Part shown: positions 51,139 to 62,155 of the stretch, piece by piece
Layout of the letters: each line of letters begins with the position of its first letter
How positions within the stretch are numbered: position 1 is the stretch's first letter
Source: Ichthyophis bannanicus
Taxonomy: Eukaryota > Chordata > Amphibia > Gymnophiona > Ichthyophiidae
Length of the DNA: 64,000 nt
Direction of reading: 5' to 3'
NCBI GenBank assembly: GCA_033557465.1
Contig: CM066031.1
Coordinates: 1,670,222,800 to 1,670,286,799, forward strand
Program-made: the position numbers and the translations under genes
The notes under the pieces: model-generated
Seen by the model: only the letters and a program-made list of their open reading frames with translations
What the model was told of the DNA's origin: nothing
The model's database searches: none

Positions 51139-51452
51139 TTAGTCTTCACATGTGGGTACGTCGGCGCCGACGGAGCCCACACGGAAATGCTCCCCAGCAT
51201 CCAATCAGAAGCCTTTGAGAGCATTCCTTGCGCCTCCGCGGTGACTTCCTGCCTTTCCCACTGCCTCTCCTCAGTTGAGTTTCATAGCTGAGACAGAAGG
51301 AGAGCAAGAGGAAAGGAAATAGATAGATACAACTCCTAGGGGAGGTGGGTGGGTTGTGAAGACTAATTCCTGCTGTTCCGGAGATCACCTGTTACAGGTA
51401 AATAACTGTGCTATCTCCAGGAACAAGCAGGAATGAGTCTTCACATGTGGGG
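51139..51452 (-). repeat. H3 left ITR (rest) and ICR
   Basis: 51139-51280 continues the ITR broken at 45359: TTAGTCTTCACATGTGGG, CGTCGGCGCCGACGG, CCAGCATCCAATCAGAAGCC. ICR 51353-51452: GTGAAGACTAATTCCTG..., CCTGTTACAGGTAAATAAC, ATCTCCAGGAACAAGC. So H3 keeps the cis sequences needed for circle formation. Confidence 0.85.
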
Positions 51453-52286
51453 GACTCCCTAGCTGTGGGTGCCAGGGGAGATCCCATAAAATGCGAGTCC
51501 CTGGAACAGGACGGCATTTCCCAAACCTGGATCTCCGGCATCCCCTGGGGGATGGAGGGTAGGAGTTTAGAGCAGAGCTGTAGAGGAACAGCGAATCTAA
51601 AGACTACAGGGAAAAAAGTCTTTAGAAGGTATGTCAAGTATCATCAAAACATTTAATGAACTAGCACAATATAGAGCTTACCTACTGGATTGTAGGAAGT
51701 AGACTGTAGATGCAATAGCGGAATCTTCAAGGTGACTCCACAGTAGTGAGGAAGAAGTTCCAATCTGGAATGGGCAGGTGACCCAGGTGTCAACCGGGGC
51801 AGGAGGAGATCGGCAGGCCTCCAATGAAAAGCTTTATGGGAAAAGCTGAGAACTCTGGTAGATACAGAGTCATAAACATTGAGGACTAACAAAAGAAAAA
51901 CTGACCGATCTGGAAGTAGCCCAGTCCGGAAGGGAAGAGAGGGTATGGAAAAAAGCCCCTATTCCCAAGGAGAACAGAAGTGTACGCAAGAATACTGAAA
52001 ATGTACACAGTCTTTCCTAGCTGGTAGGAGATAGGAAGACATTGAAATTTGAGACTGCATAGAAAAGAAATGTATAACAAAAATAGAAGCTGTTGATGTC
52101 ACAGCAGTAATTGTTAGCATAACCAGTCCCAGTTACTGAGCCGTATTATAATAGGCAAGTTGACTGTCAGGACCCCATAAAAAAGGAAATACCTAAGCAC
52201 CGACAGTCAGGGAGAAAAGGTTAGGCATAGAGCGCTATGGACCTCTCCCAATATGCGCCTACCTATATATATCTATATCTATATCT

Positions 52287-52327
<41 letters not shown>

Positions 52328-53595
52328 GATAAGTATATATATAAGGAAAGACATACATATCTATACATATGAGAAGATATATGTCTAGACAAGTTGGATA
52401 CATATAAATCTACATATTAGAAATGCAGATAGACATATGTACAGATAGAGGCGGGATGGCTGATGCCCACCCAGGGTATAAAACCATGTATGCACAGGGA
52501 AACAATTATTAGAATCCATGCCCGCAACTGAGCCACAGAAACATTCACATGGGGATGTGATGGGACAAATCCATCCCATAACAGGGGGTGAAACCCACCT
52601 GAAGAAATATAGAGGAGCTATTTCTGTAGGTCAGTGGAAGAACCAGCATGGTTCTGTGAAAACCAGAGGATAACAGCAGTCTGGTAAAAGTACTGCAGCA
52701 GTACCCTAGGACTCTGATATGTCCGAAGGACAAGAAGAACGCAGAGACGAAGATACCAAGGTGACCCAGCCAAGGGGTTCAGGGGTATCACGTATGGTAA
52801 AAGAGTATGCGTTGTCCAAGCGTAGTAGAAAGCAGAAGGCCAAGCTGGAAGGAACAGGAGTATATTCCGGTCAGATTGGAAATTCCGTGGACACACGCAG
52901 AAAAAACTTGTCCGCTGGATATGAAAAACCCTCAGAGACAGAGTTCAATGCTCTGTAGCAAGGGCCCATAGCAGAAAGCTGCTCTGAGGATTGCAGAGAG
53001 CATTGTGCAGAAGAATTATAGATAAAACTGACAGAGGTCAGGTGTGTTGCCAGAACCTAGGAAAAAATATGGCTAGAAGAAGATAAGCTGCAGCGAAGAG
53101 TATTAAGCAAGCTAGTTTCAAGTAGCTTGCAATGAGCACTAAGGTAAACCCTGGAACTCCTGCACATACAGCAACTGAACCAAACCACAGAGGGGATTCT
53201 CCTGTATGAAAACAGAGAGAAAAAACAGACAAAGGCAGCGGAGAAGATTTCCGTTCCTGTCTGATGAGATGTTCAGAGCACGCATTGAAGGAAAAGCAAC
53301 AGTCTACACTGTGTTCCAGTATGGCACCAACTCAAGCAGGGGAGACCCTGGAAGAGGGGGGGTCGGAAAGTGGCTCACCCAATGGAAGGTCAGCTGAGGG
53401 AAAAAATGTCCATATGGGGCAGAACTATGATGGGATAGTTGCAACCTCCCTTCGTTGTAGTAGAATGGGAGAATTCAGTAACCCATGGACAAAAATACCA
53501 CAAGAGCACAGCATACTGGAAAAGAAAAAAACAGTGTAGAGTTTGAAGAATAAACTTCCGCTGAGGAGAAGTTAACTGTAGAGTACAAGACACAA
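51453..53595 (-). other. H3 interior without recognisable RT or YR; faint RNase H trace
   Basis: No frame here matches YR or RT. On the minus strand near 53005-52930 a translation with one stop gives LCNPQSSFLLWALATEH, comparable with LCNEALRLWALAREH of H1 RNase H, and 52896-52618 has a weak resemblance to the MT-like domain (FYYAW, LPYVIPLNPL). This suggests a pol gene decayed or replaced long ago. The remainder (51600-52600) I cannot identify. Confidence 0.45.
52262..52345. repeat. GATA/TATC microsatellite
   Basis: Short TATATATATC/TATATC run followed by about ten GATA units (52287-52328), then an AT-rich tail with scattered TATA. Simple repeat inside the H3 interior. Confidence 0.9.
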
Positions 53596-53599
53596 GAAC

Positions 53600-54575
53600 C
53601 TATGGGGGCTGGTACTGGGTAGAGTCTGGAGACTTCAGACTAGGATGAGATGTCCCTTGCTTGGGTACACCGGGAGGATGGGTAGAAGAAGGATGAAACT
53701 TTCTCTTCTTCGGGATAGACGGTTTGGTAGGACATTGCCTACGTCCTGGGGAAAAAGAAGGCTTAGGATGGTTTCCAGAACCAGGGAAGTCAGTGGAGCA
53801 ATGAGCAACCTGATGTAAAGCCTCTTTATTGAAGAGATTCACTCCAGTACAAGGAGAATTACCCAGTGTGTGTTGTGCCCATCTGCTCAAGTCTGAAGCC
53901 TGCAGCCACGCTGTACGGCGCGCTCCAATGGCAATAGCAGAGGATCTGCTAACAGACTCAAATGAGTCTAGAGAAGCCCGGGAAAGAAACCAAGAGATAT
54001 TCCTGCTATGATTAATAAGCAAGGAATAGTCAGAGGCCCTAGGTTCCGACAAAAAGGGAGACAAAAGAGATAACCTCTCTGTGACCTCCTGAAGCGCGAG
54101 ACTCATATAAAAAATATATGAAATAATTCTTGAAGCCAACATAGAAGTTTGGAAGGTCTGACGTCCAAAGGCATCAAGTGCTTTAGATGCACGACCTGGT
54201 GGGAAAGAAGAATGCTTCTTCCTACTTCTGACCTTCCTCATTGCTGATTCCACTACAATGGAATGATGCGGAAGTTGGTTTTTCTGAAACCCCGGAGAGG
54301 GAGGCACCTGATACAGAACATTCATGGCTGTAGAAGGCGCAGGAACCTTTAAAGGTGATTCCCAAATCCTCAGAAGAAGGTCCTGCAAAGACTGATGCAA
54401 AGGAAGCATTATGGTTTCCTGTTCTGCAGGATCTTCGCCAAGAGTAGGACCAGGAATAGGGATGGCAAGAAAGGTTGCCATGTCAAGGAGAAATTCCTGA
54501 AAAGAAGGATCTCCCAGAGGGACTATTCCTGGGTAGGTTGAGGTTGAATGAGCACTGGTCTGGTGCATAAAAGGA
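53600..54575 (-). CDS. DIRS gag-like ORF1 (H3), C-terminal part, open
   Basis: About 325 codons without a stop, from the E13 insertion point to 53600. FQEFLLDMATFLAIP, LHQSLQDLLLRIWESP, YQVPPSPGFQKNQLPHHSI, VVESAMRKVRSRKKHSSFPPGR, FGRQTFQTSMLASRI, IFYMSLALQEV, WLQASDLSRWAQ and a Lys/Pro/Ser-rich tail. This is the conserved gag core, well preserved although the same element's pol genes are not recognisable. The 5' part lies at 60318-61940. Confidence 0.8.
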
Positions 54576-54736
54576 TTCTCCAGGACCAAGCAGGAAGTCA
54601 GTCCTCACATATGGGTGACGTCGGCGCCGACGGAGCCCTCGCGGAGCAATTTTCCCCAGCTTTCAAAGAAAGCCTTTGGGAATTGCAGCGCGCATGCGCG
54701 GTCCCCTTCCCGCCCAAGGGTGCCATCTTAGCCAGT
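54576..54736 (+). promoter_or_regulatory. E13 5' ITR with promoter-like motifs
   Basis: TTCTCCAGGACCAAGC terminus, GTGACGTCGGCGCCGACGG, CTTTCAAAGAAAGCC, GCGCGCATGCGCGG, CTTCCCGCCC, GTGCCATCTTAGCC, then an Arg-box-free, T-rich leader. Order and spacing equal those in E9, E11 and E12. Confidence 0.72.
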
Positions 54737-54978
54737 CTTCTTTTTTCCGCGGAGCCCTACAGACGTGGTCTTCCAGTCCCCGCAGAAAAAGTTGATTTTC
54801 TTCATTTATTTTCTATTTTTCTTCGGTTCGACGCCAGTCTCTTTCCTGCCCGGACTCGCGACGCCGTTGCGAGTCCTTCTCTTATTTTTCGGTTTTTCTG
54901 ATTTTTCTTGTCAGTTTCGTTTTCGGTTTTTCGCTGGCAGCCCGGTCCTTTGACCTTGCAGGGGCCCTTTTTCCCCCG

Positions 54979-56862
54979 ATGGCTGCCAGTGGCTTCAAAA
55001 GGAGTGTTCAGTGTGACAGAAATATGTCTCTCACTGACACACACGATCATTGCCTCCGCTGCCTCGGCCCAGATCACGAGGAACTGATCTGTGGGGCCTG
55101 CAGCAAAATGTCCTCCAAAGCTTTACGGAGTCGGCGGCATCAGCGGGAAAGAATCTTCGCAGATCCCACCCGTACCCGGACCTCGTCGGAGGCCTCGGCG
55201 TCCAGAGGCTCCAGCTCTGAGCATCGCCGGAGTTCCTCCGACAGAGGTTCTCCCTCCGGGGATCATCATCGGAAGACGAAACCCGCGAGGGCGGCGTCGG
55301 TGGACGCTCCTGGTTCCGCGAGGGCCAGGTCGCATAGCCCCGATAGCCGTCCCGGGTCTTTGGAGCAGGAACGTCTCACGAAGCGACCTTGTCTGGAATC
55401 GGAATTGCCTGCTCGGGTAAGTCCTGTAGTCCTCCTGGACTCGCCTCCGAGGGGTCCGACGTCGGGGCCCGAGTCGGGGGCTGCTGGGTCACCTGAGGTC
55501 GGACTCAGGTTGACGGCCTTGGAGAGCAGCCTGGCTGCCTTCATGGACCAGCAGCGGGCACTGATCGCTAGCCTCGCTTGCGCCTCTGCCCTGGCCGCCG
55601 GGACGTCGACTTCTAAGTCGACCCCGGAGACCGAGCCGATCCTCGAGTCCATGCGGGCTCGAGTCGATCCTCGGTCGAGGTCTCCCTCGGCCTCCCGTTC
55701 GGGACCGAGGTCGTCGACGCCGACGCCTACGCCCGCCCGAACCGACCCCACCGATTCCTCCTCGGAGTCGGCCTGGGAAACTGAAGTGGAAGAGTCACCT
55801 GATTCCTTTCGGACTCGGTGTGTCCCCTCGGACTCCCCTGAGTCCGAACCTCGGAAGCAGTCCCCCCCGGAGGATGCCCGGTTCTCGGACTTCGTCAGGG
55901 ATATGGCCAAGGCTTTGGCCTTCCCTGCGGATCCCGAGGAGGAGCCTCGAGCCGAGGAGCTCGACGCCCTCCAGTATGATTCTCCAGCGAAGGAGCACTT
56001 TACTGTACCGGTTCCTCCCATGCTGGAACGACTACTCTTCCGCATGTGGGAGAGTCCGGCATCGTCGCCGGTATTAAGCAAGCGGGTCGATTCCATCTAT
56101 CGAGTCCGCAAGAGCCCTGGCTTCCAAAAAGCACAGCTACCGCACCATTCCATGGTGGTGGAATCGGCCATGCATAGGCTCAAAAGCCAGAAGATGCACT
56201 CCTCGGTGCCTCCTGGCAGGGAGGCCCGCAACCTGGATGGCCTCGGTAAGAAGTGTTTCCAAGGCTCTATGCTTGCTTGTCGGGTCCAGACCTACCAGCT
56301 CTACATGGGCATGTACCTTAGAGACCTGGCTAAGGAGATAGCCGGATTCTCTGCTGGACTTTCCGAGGAACCTTTGCGGAGGTTCCTAGCCTTGTCCACT
56401 GGAATTCGAGAATGCTCCAAATTCATTTCTCGAGCAGCCTATGATGGCTTTGAAGCGTCGGCTCGAGTGGCCGCAGCCGGCATCGGTGCCCGCCGACAGG
56501 CTTGGCTTCAGTCGTCTGACCTTGAACCCTGGGTGCAGGACAAGTTGGTCGATGTCCCCTGCCGAGGTGAGAACCTCTTTGGCAAGCCCATGGCTGAGAA
56601 GGCTGCGCAAATCGAGACGGAGACTCTCACCAGAACAAGGCTCTCTAGAAAGACCTCTGCCCCTTCCCAAAAGAAGAAGGGCTCGGGAAAAAAGTCCTTT
56701 TACCCGAGGAAGGCGGCTGCCTATAAACACTACCCTCAGTATCAAGCCTCCTCAGCTCCCCAACAGGGTCAGCAGGCCAAGGGACGGGGTAACGGGTCCC
56801 GTAGGCAGCAAGCCCCCAAGCCTGCACCACCGGCCCCTGCTCAACAGGGTGGGGGTTTTTGA
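54979..56862 (+). CDS. DIRS gag-like ORF1 (E13), intact
   Basis: 627 residues, ATG at 54979 to TGA at 56860-56862. MAASGFKRSVQCDRN: the first Cys of the first pair is Ser here; TDTHDHCLRCLGPDH and CGACSKM follow. Ser/Arg-rich stretch, VGLRLTALESSLAAFMDQQ coiled coil, Ser/acidic region slightly shorter than in E9, core FSDFVRDMAKALAFP, PGFQKAQLPHHSM, YMGMYLRDLAKEI, basic tail KKKGSGKKSFYPRK and APAQQGGGF. After the TGA the same frame stays open for 834 further codons into YR. Confidence 0.88.
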   Translation: MAASGFKRSVQCDRNMSLTDTHDHCLRCLGPDHEELICGACSKMSSKALRSRRHQRERIFADPTRTRTSSEASASRGSSSEHRRSSSDRGSPSGDHHRKTKPARAASVDAPGSARARSHSPDSRPGSLEQERLTKRPCLESELPARVSPVVLLDSPPRGPTSGPESGAAGSPEVGLRLTALESSLAAFMDQQRALIASLACASALAAGTSTSKSTPETEPILESMRARVDPRSRSPSASRSGPRSSTPTPTPARTDPTDSSSESAWETEVEESPDSFRTRCVPSDSPESEPRKQSPPEDARFSDFVRDMAKALAFPADPEEEPRAEELDALQYDSPAKEHFTVPVPPMLERLLFRMWESPASSPVLSKRVDSIYRVRKSPGFQKAQLPHHSMVVESAMHRLKSQKMHSSVPPGREARNLDGLGKKCFQGSMLACRVQTYQLYMGMYLRDLAKEIAGFSAGLSEEPLRRFLALSTGIRECSKFISRAAYDGFEASARVAAAGIGARRQAWLQSSDLEPWVQDKLVDVPCRGENLFGKPMAEKAAQIETETLTRTRLSRKTSAPSQKKKGSGKKSFYPRKAAAYKHYPQYQASSAPQQGQQAKGRGNGSRRQQAPKPAPPAPAQQGGGF

Positions 56863-58793
56863 CTTCATCGACAAAGCCTCTCCCCCTCAGCTGGTTTTTC
56901 CCAGCACAGGAGGCCGGCTCGTCCACTTTGCCCACAGGTGGTCCAACATCACATCAGATGCCTGGGTGCTTCATGTTGTGCGAGAAGGCTATCTTCTCCA
57001 CTTCCACCAGGTCCCTTCCTCCTATTTTCCGGGAGAGCCTCCACGACTCCCTCTGCACAGGGCCTTACTCCTTCAGGAGTTAGCAAGTCTTCTTCAGGAA
57101 CAGGCTGTGGAACCGGTGCCCCACCACCTGAGAGGTCAAGGCTTTTATTCCAGGTATTTCCTAATACCAAAAAGAACAGGAGGCCTCCGACCCATCCTGG
57201 ACTTGCGCAACCTCAACAAGTTCCTCGTGCGACAGAAGTTCAAGATGCTTACCCTTGGAATTCTTCTGCCCTACCTCCAGCAGGGAGATTGGCTATGCTC
57301 CTTGGATCTAAAGGATGCCTACACGCACATCCTCATCCACCCAAGCCACCGCCAATACCTAAGGTTTGTGGTGGCAGGAAATCATTACCAGTACAGAGTA
57401 CTGCCCTTTGGCCTATCCTCCGCACCACGAGTCTTCACAAAATGTCTCGCGGTGGTGGCGGCTTATCTCCGGCTTCAGGGCCTCTATGTCTTTCCTTACC
57501 TAGACGACTGGCTCATCAGAGCATCGTCCTCTCAAGAAGTCACACAAGCCACGCACCGCACTGTGACTCTTCTCCAGTACTTGGGCTTTGTCGTAAACTT
57601 CGCAAAGTCCACTTTGCTCCCATCGCAAGATCTCGAGTTCATCGGCGCCAGATTGCACACTCTTCAGGCGCGAGCTTTCCTGCCTCTCGACAGAGCTCAG
57701 CGGCTCATGGACCTAGCCAGCCGTTTTCGCAGCCAGTCCCTGGTCTCGGCCAGGCGCTTTCTGAGACTACTCGGCCATATGGCTTCCACCGTCCACGTGA
57801 CCCCCAACGCCCGCCTGAATATGCGGCCTGCTCAGTGGTGCCTTCGCAAGCAGTGGCAACAGGCCACGGGCGACCTCGCCGACTTAGTGCAGATCTCCAG
57901 TCCACTGGCCTCTTCTCTGCAGTGGTGGCTTCATCAGCCGAACCTGGTACTCGGAATGCCTTTTCAATCTCCTCCGCCTGCTCAAGTACTGACGACCGAT
58001 GCTTCTCTCCTGGGATGGGGAGCGCATTGCCAGGGGGCATGTACTCAAGGTCTTTGGACCGCGTGGGAGTCTGCGCAGCAGATCAACTTCCTGGAGCTCA
58101 GAGCAATCCGTCTGGCTCTCAAGGCTTTCTCCCACCTGACTTCTCGCCGGTCCGTCCTTATCCAGACGGACAATCAAGTTGCCATGTTCTACGTGAACAA
58201 ACAGGGGGGCACGGGCTCCTTCCTTCTCTGTCGAGAAGCGCAGAGGCTCTGCTCTTGGGCTGTCAGCCACGGCATTCTTCTCAAGGCAGTTTATCTCCCA
58301 GGCCAAGAAAATTGCCTGGCGGACAAACTCAGCAGAATCCTCCAGCCGCACGAGTGGCGCCTGGATCCCTTGGTAGTTTAGAAACTTTTTCTGCAGTGGG
58401 GCCTCCCCACGCTGGATCTTTTTGCCAGTCCTCTCAACCGGCAACTTCCTCGTTTCTGCTCTCGGCAGCCGCATCCCCTCCGAGTAGCGGCGGATGCTTT
58501 TCTGCTTTCATGGTCGAAAAGCCTTCTGTATGCCTTTCCTCCCATACCGCTAATCTCTCGAACTTTTTTCAAGGTTCTCCGAGACAAAGCTTCCATGATC
58601 CTGATAGCTCCTCGGTGGCCCAGACAGCCGTGGTTTCCACTCCTGCTGCAACTGGCGGTGGAGGCTCCGTTCCCTCTGGGGTTTCAACCAGATCTCCTAA
58701 CACAGGATCAGGGGTCCCTGCTACACCCCAACCTCAGATCTCTACATCTGATGGCCTGGCTGCTGAAAGGGTAGTCCTTGCTCCCCTTCTACT
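56441..58793 (+). pseudogene. DIRS RT/RNase H/MT-like polyprotein (E13), one nonsense codon
   Basis: Open from 56441 to TAG at 58379-58381; the first 140 codons overlap gag in the +1 frame. RT: LRPILDLRNLNKFLVRQKF, SLDLKDAYTHILIHP, LPFGLSSAPRVF, YLDDWLIRASS. RNase H: TTDASLLGWGAH, FLELRAIRLAL, IQTDNQVAMFYVNKQGG, CLADKLSR; complete. The TAG replaces a CAG (Gln in VVQKLF of E9). In-frame coding continues to 58793 with DLFASPLNRQLPRF and the MT-like tail. RT and RNase H could still be made in full. Confidence 0.9.
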
Positions 58794-59811
58794 GCCGGCA
58801 GAGGTGGAAGAGGTCATCCTAGCTTCCCGGCGACCTTCTACCCGCAAATGCTACGCCCTTAAATGGCGTCGTTTTTCTGTTTGGTGTACCCAGCAGTCTC
58901 TGGATCCCTTCTCCTGCTCGGTGTCGGTGGTCTTGCAGTACTTGCTCTACCTCTCTAATCTTGGACTTAAGTCCAACTCCGTCAAGGTTCACCTCAGTGC
59001 TCTTTCAGCACATCATGTGCCGGTGGACGGCAGACCTCTTTCCAACGACCCTCTCGTGGCAACGTTTCACCGAGGTCTCCTTCTCCTTAAACCACCTCTG
59101 CGCCCGCCAGCACCTGACTGGGATCTGAATGTGGTTTTGCAGCGGATCACCTGTCCGCCTTTTGAACCTATGGCTACCTGTCCTCTCCGTTTTCTTTCTT
59201 GGAAAACCTTATTCCTGATAGCCCTCACTTCCGCTAGACGCGTAAGTGAACTCCAGGCCCTCGTGTCTGATCCCCCTTACACTCGGTTCTACAAAAATAG
59301 GGTAGTCCTACGGACTCACCCTAAATTTCTTCCAAAAGTGGTCTCCCCTTTTCACATCAATTAGGAGGTGGTACTTCCGACCTTCTTTCCCAGGCCACAC
59401 TCCAGCCGAGCTGAAATGGTCCTGCATACCCTGGACTGTAGAAGGGCGTTGAACTTCTACCTTGACCGTACGCGGGAGCACCGCAAAGCTGCTCAGCTCT
59501 TCGTGTCTTTTGACCCCAATAAATTGGGGCTCCCTGTCTCCAAGCGCACTCTGTCCATCTGGGTTGCTGACTGTATCGCTTGGGCTTATGGAGCAGCCGG
59601 ACTCTCGTTAGAAAGTCGGGTCATGGCTCATTGTGTTCGGGCGAAGGCTACGTCAGTGGCTTACTTCCGCTCTGTTCCATTGGCAGACATCTGCCGGGCC
59701 GCTACTTGGTCTTCGAGCCATACTTTTGTGGTCCATTACTGCCTCGAGAGGGAGTCCCGCAGGGACAGTGCTTTCGGACAGGCAGTACTCCGAAATCTCT
59801 TTGAGGTTTGA
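58760..59811 (+). pseudogene. DIRS tyrosine recombinase (E13), one nonsense codon
   Basis: ASRRPSTRKCYALKWRRF, SNLGLKSNSVKVHLSAL, SARRVSELQALV (Arg), then TAG at 59362-59364 replacing CAG in SPFHINQEVVLP; beyond it AHCVRAKATS (His, Arg), VVHYCLERESRRD (Tyr), LRNLFEV to 59811. A single C-to-T change inactivates it. Upstream the frame is open without a stop from just after the gag TGA (56863). Confidence 0.9.
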
Positions 59812-59947
59812 GCAACTCCTACCCTCCATCCCGGATGTTGGGCTACCGGTGGGTAATAATTCTGTGAAGATCCCTTCCTTCTGTGCTGCTGAGCTAGAGG
59901 GAGCTCATTTTTATGCTTAGGGTCTCCGGTAGCCTTAAGCTTGGGAG

Positions 59948-60047
59948 TCCCATATGTGAGGACTGACTTCCTGCTTGGTCCTGGAGAAAGCGTAGTTACT
60001 CACCTGTAACAGGTGTTCTCCAGGAGCAGCAGGAATCAGTCCTCACA
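59948..60047 (+). repeat. E13 internal complementary region
   Basis: CATATGTGAGGACTGACTTCC...TGGTCCTGGAGAA runs directly into AGCGTAGTTACTCACCTGT...CAGTCCTCAC: right terminus followed by reverse complement of the 3' terminus, the exact head-to-tail circle junction. 59812-59947 is YR 3' untranslated sequence and 60048-60132 a short AT-rich spacer. Confidence 0.92.
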
Positions 60048-60132
60048 ACCCTCCCTCCTCCCCTTGGAGTTGCAATCATCTGCTTTAGTTTTTTTGCAAA
60101 TTTTTATGCTGTCTTTTAGCTATGTCATCTGA

Positions 60133-60317
60133 CTGGCTAAGATGGCACCCTTGGGCGGGAAGGGGACCGCGCATGCGAGCTGCAATTCCCAAAGGCTTTC
60201 TTTGAAAGCTGGGGAAAATTGCTCCGCGAGGGCTCCGTCGGCGCCGACGTCACCCATATGTGAGGACTGATTCCTGCTGCTCCTGGAGAACACCTGTTAC
60301 AGGTGAGTAACTACGCT
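60133..60317 (+). repeat. E13 3' inverted terminal repeat
   Basis: CTGGCTAAGATGGCACCC, CGCGCATGCGAGC (NRF1 block with one change), GCTTTCTTTGAAAGC, GTCGGCGCCGACGTCACC, then the extended end CACCTGTTACAGGTGAGTAAC. Pairs with 54576-54736. Confidence 0.9.
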
Positions 60318-61940
60318 ATCCTGCTAGATGGAGAACGATACTGACAGTTCTGATTCGAGGCAGTTAGTACTGCATCGTCGATTCCCGGTATCGATTCCAA
60401 GCTAGGCATGGAAAAGATCGATGGCACCGATGGAACTGCAGGAAACGACATCGAAACCGGTACCGGCATCGGGGACGGTAATGCCCCCGTAGCAGGCATC
60501 GGAGGTTGCCGAAGCGGCACCGAGGTAACCAGAGAGCTTCGGTGATCATCCCCGATACTGCGTAGTCGGAGGCGACAAGGATCGGCTCCGAAACGCGTCG
60601 GAACCAAGTCATCTAGACTGGATATGGATTCCAGACTGGGCATCGAGACGCGCGTCGATGGTGGAATCGGCGAAGCCACCACATGAAGGTCAATCGGCAC
60701 CGAAGGCACAGAGGACGACGCCCGGTGAAAAGAGGAACACCAACACCGGCGCCGAGGTCGGGGTATTGGCACCGCACGAAGCCGGTACCCCCCCTAAGCA
60801 TGGCGCCCAGGACACCCGATGACGATCCCCGGTGAAGAGTGGAACACTTGACACCGATGCCGATGCCGGGGCATCGTTACCTCTCGACGCCGGTATCGAC
60901 CCCGCGGTTGGCTGGGATACAGGAAAGCTAGACCGGGTCATATCGAGCGGCCCCGAAGGCACCGAGGACTCCAGACGACTATCCCTGGTGAGGAGCAGAG
61001 CACGCGACATCGGTGCCGATGCCAGGGGATCGGCACCGCTCGAAGCCGGTACCAACCCCGCGCATGGCTGGGAAGCAGGAAAACCAGTCTGGGTCGGGTC
61101 GATCGGTCCCGAAGGTACCGAGGATACCCGACGACAAGCCCTGGAGAAGAGTGGAGCACTCGACACCGGTGCCGATGCCGGTGAAGCAGTACTGCTCGAA
61201 GCCAGACCGCAATCCCTGGTGGCGAGTGGAGCACTCGACACCGGTGCCGATGCCGGGGAAGCGGTACCGCTCGAAGCCAGACCGCAATCCCTGGTGGCGA
61301 GTGGAGCACTCGACATCGGAGCCGATGCTGGGGGAGCGGTACCGCTCGAAGCCTGTACCAACCCCGCGCATGGCCGGGATGCAGGAAAGCCAGTCTGGGT
61401 CGAATCGATCGGCCCCGAAGGCACCGAGGACACCAGCTGACGATCCTTGGTGAGGAGTGGAGCACTCGACACCGGTGCCAATGCCGGGGAATCGGTACCG
61501 CCCGAAGCAGATACCACCCCCGAGCACGGCTCATGTATGTTCTGTGAGGAGTGAACCCCAGGAACAACCTGAAACCCCGTAAATGCTTTGGAGCCCAAAG
61601 ACTCCCGCCGGGGTCTTATTGCCAATGGGGTCTTGAGGGCAAGGCCGGAGCCGTCACCATGCTGGGCATGAGACTTGCCCTTCAAGAATTGGCTAGTCTT
61701 AACAGACTGTTTGTGGGTTACCTGACCCTGGAGAGAAGAGTAAACCGAGGACCTCACCCGAGGAGGAAAAACGGCATCGAGGGATACCCGAAAAAGAGAA
61801 GGTCTTCTCCCGATGCTAAAGCCCCATGGACCCGGGGAAAAAGGGTCAGGGCCCAAACAGGTTAGACACCAGGCATTGGAGTCTAAAAAGAAAACCAAGT
61901 CTCCACAGTGAGGGCACTTCTTAGGGGAAGAAGGCTCCAT
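60318..61940 (-). pseudogene. DIRS gag-like ORF1 (H3), N-terminal part with internal repeats
   Basis: ATG at 61938-61940: MEPSSPKKCPHCGDLVFF, then NAWCLTCLGPD; two Cys pairs, with TDTHD replaced by LDSNA. Open to 60690 (416 codons), then a frameshift near 60720 and further coding to the E13 junction. The middle (about 60760-61530) is a Ser/Ala/Pro-rich repeat array. Lys/Ser/Gln-rich residues near 61700 resemble the KHSSGRSSKGKSPSK stretch of E6. Together with 53600-54575 this is the gag of H3. Confidence 0.82.
60839..61530 (-). repeat. 156-bp/75-bp tandem repeat within H3 gag
   Basis: The motif GTGGAGCACTCGACACCGG or a close variant recurs at 60839, 60995, 61151, 61226, 61301 and 61457: spacing 156, 156, 75, 75 and 156 bases. 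All are multiples of three, so gag gains 52- or 25-residue Ser/Ala/Pro-rich units (core APVSSAPLATRDC). Not seen in H1, E6 or the G1 gags. Confidence 0.88.
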
Positions 61941-62155
61941 GTTGGAAAGGCCTAGTAGGCCTCAAAAGATAAACGAAAAAAAAAACTGACGAGGAAATTA
62001 TTTCTCTAAGGAAAAGAGAAGAATAAAGCACCGGCGGTACCGGTATCGGCGGGGAAGACAGCCGCGACCACACAAAATAAGAAAATAAAGATTATAAAGA
62101 AAATAGTTTCTGCGGTGACAGGAGGTACGTTCTGTTGGCTCCGCGGAAAAACGAA

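Larger units (their letters stand above)
54576..60317 (+). mobile_element. DIRS group 1 element E13 (in H3 gag), plus strand
   Basis: The only plus-strand DIRS copy, 5742 bp. 5' ITR 54576-54736, leader to 54978, gag, RT/RNase H, YR, ICR 59948-60047, 3' ITR 60133-60317. Flanks ATAAAAGGA / TCCTGCTAG within H3 gag. The only coding defects seen are two TAG codons, one in the RT polyprotein and one in YR. Confidence 0.93.

Noticed and set aside
52385..52896. Small minus frames in the H3 interior with hydrophobic stretches, considered as membrane proteins
   Set aside because: Short, overlapping in several frames and without homology between copies; better explained as a decayed pol region.
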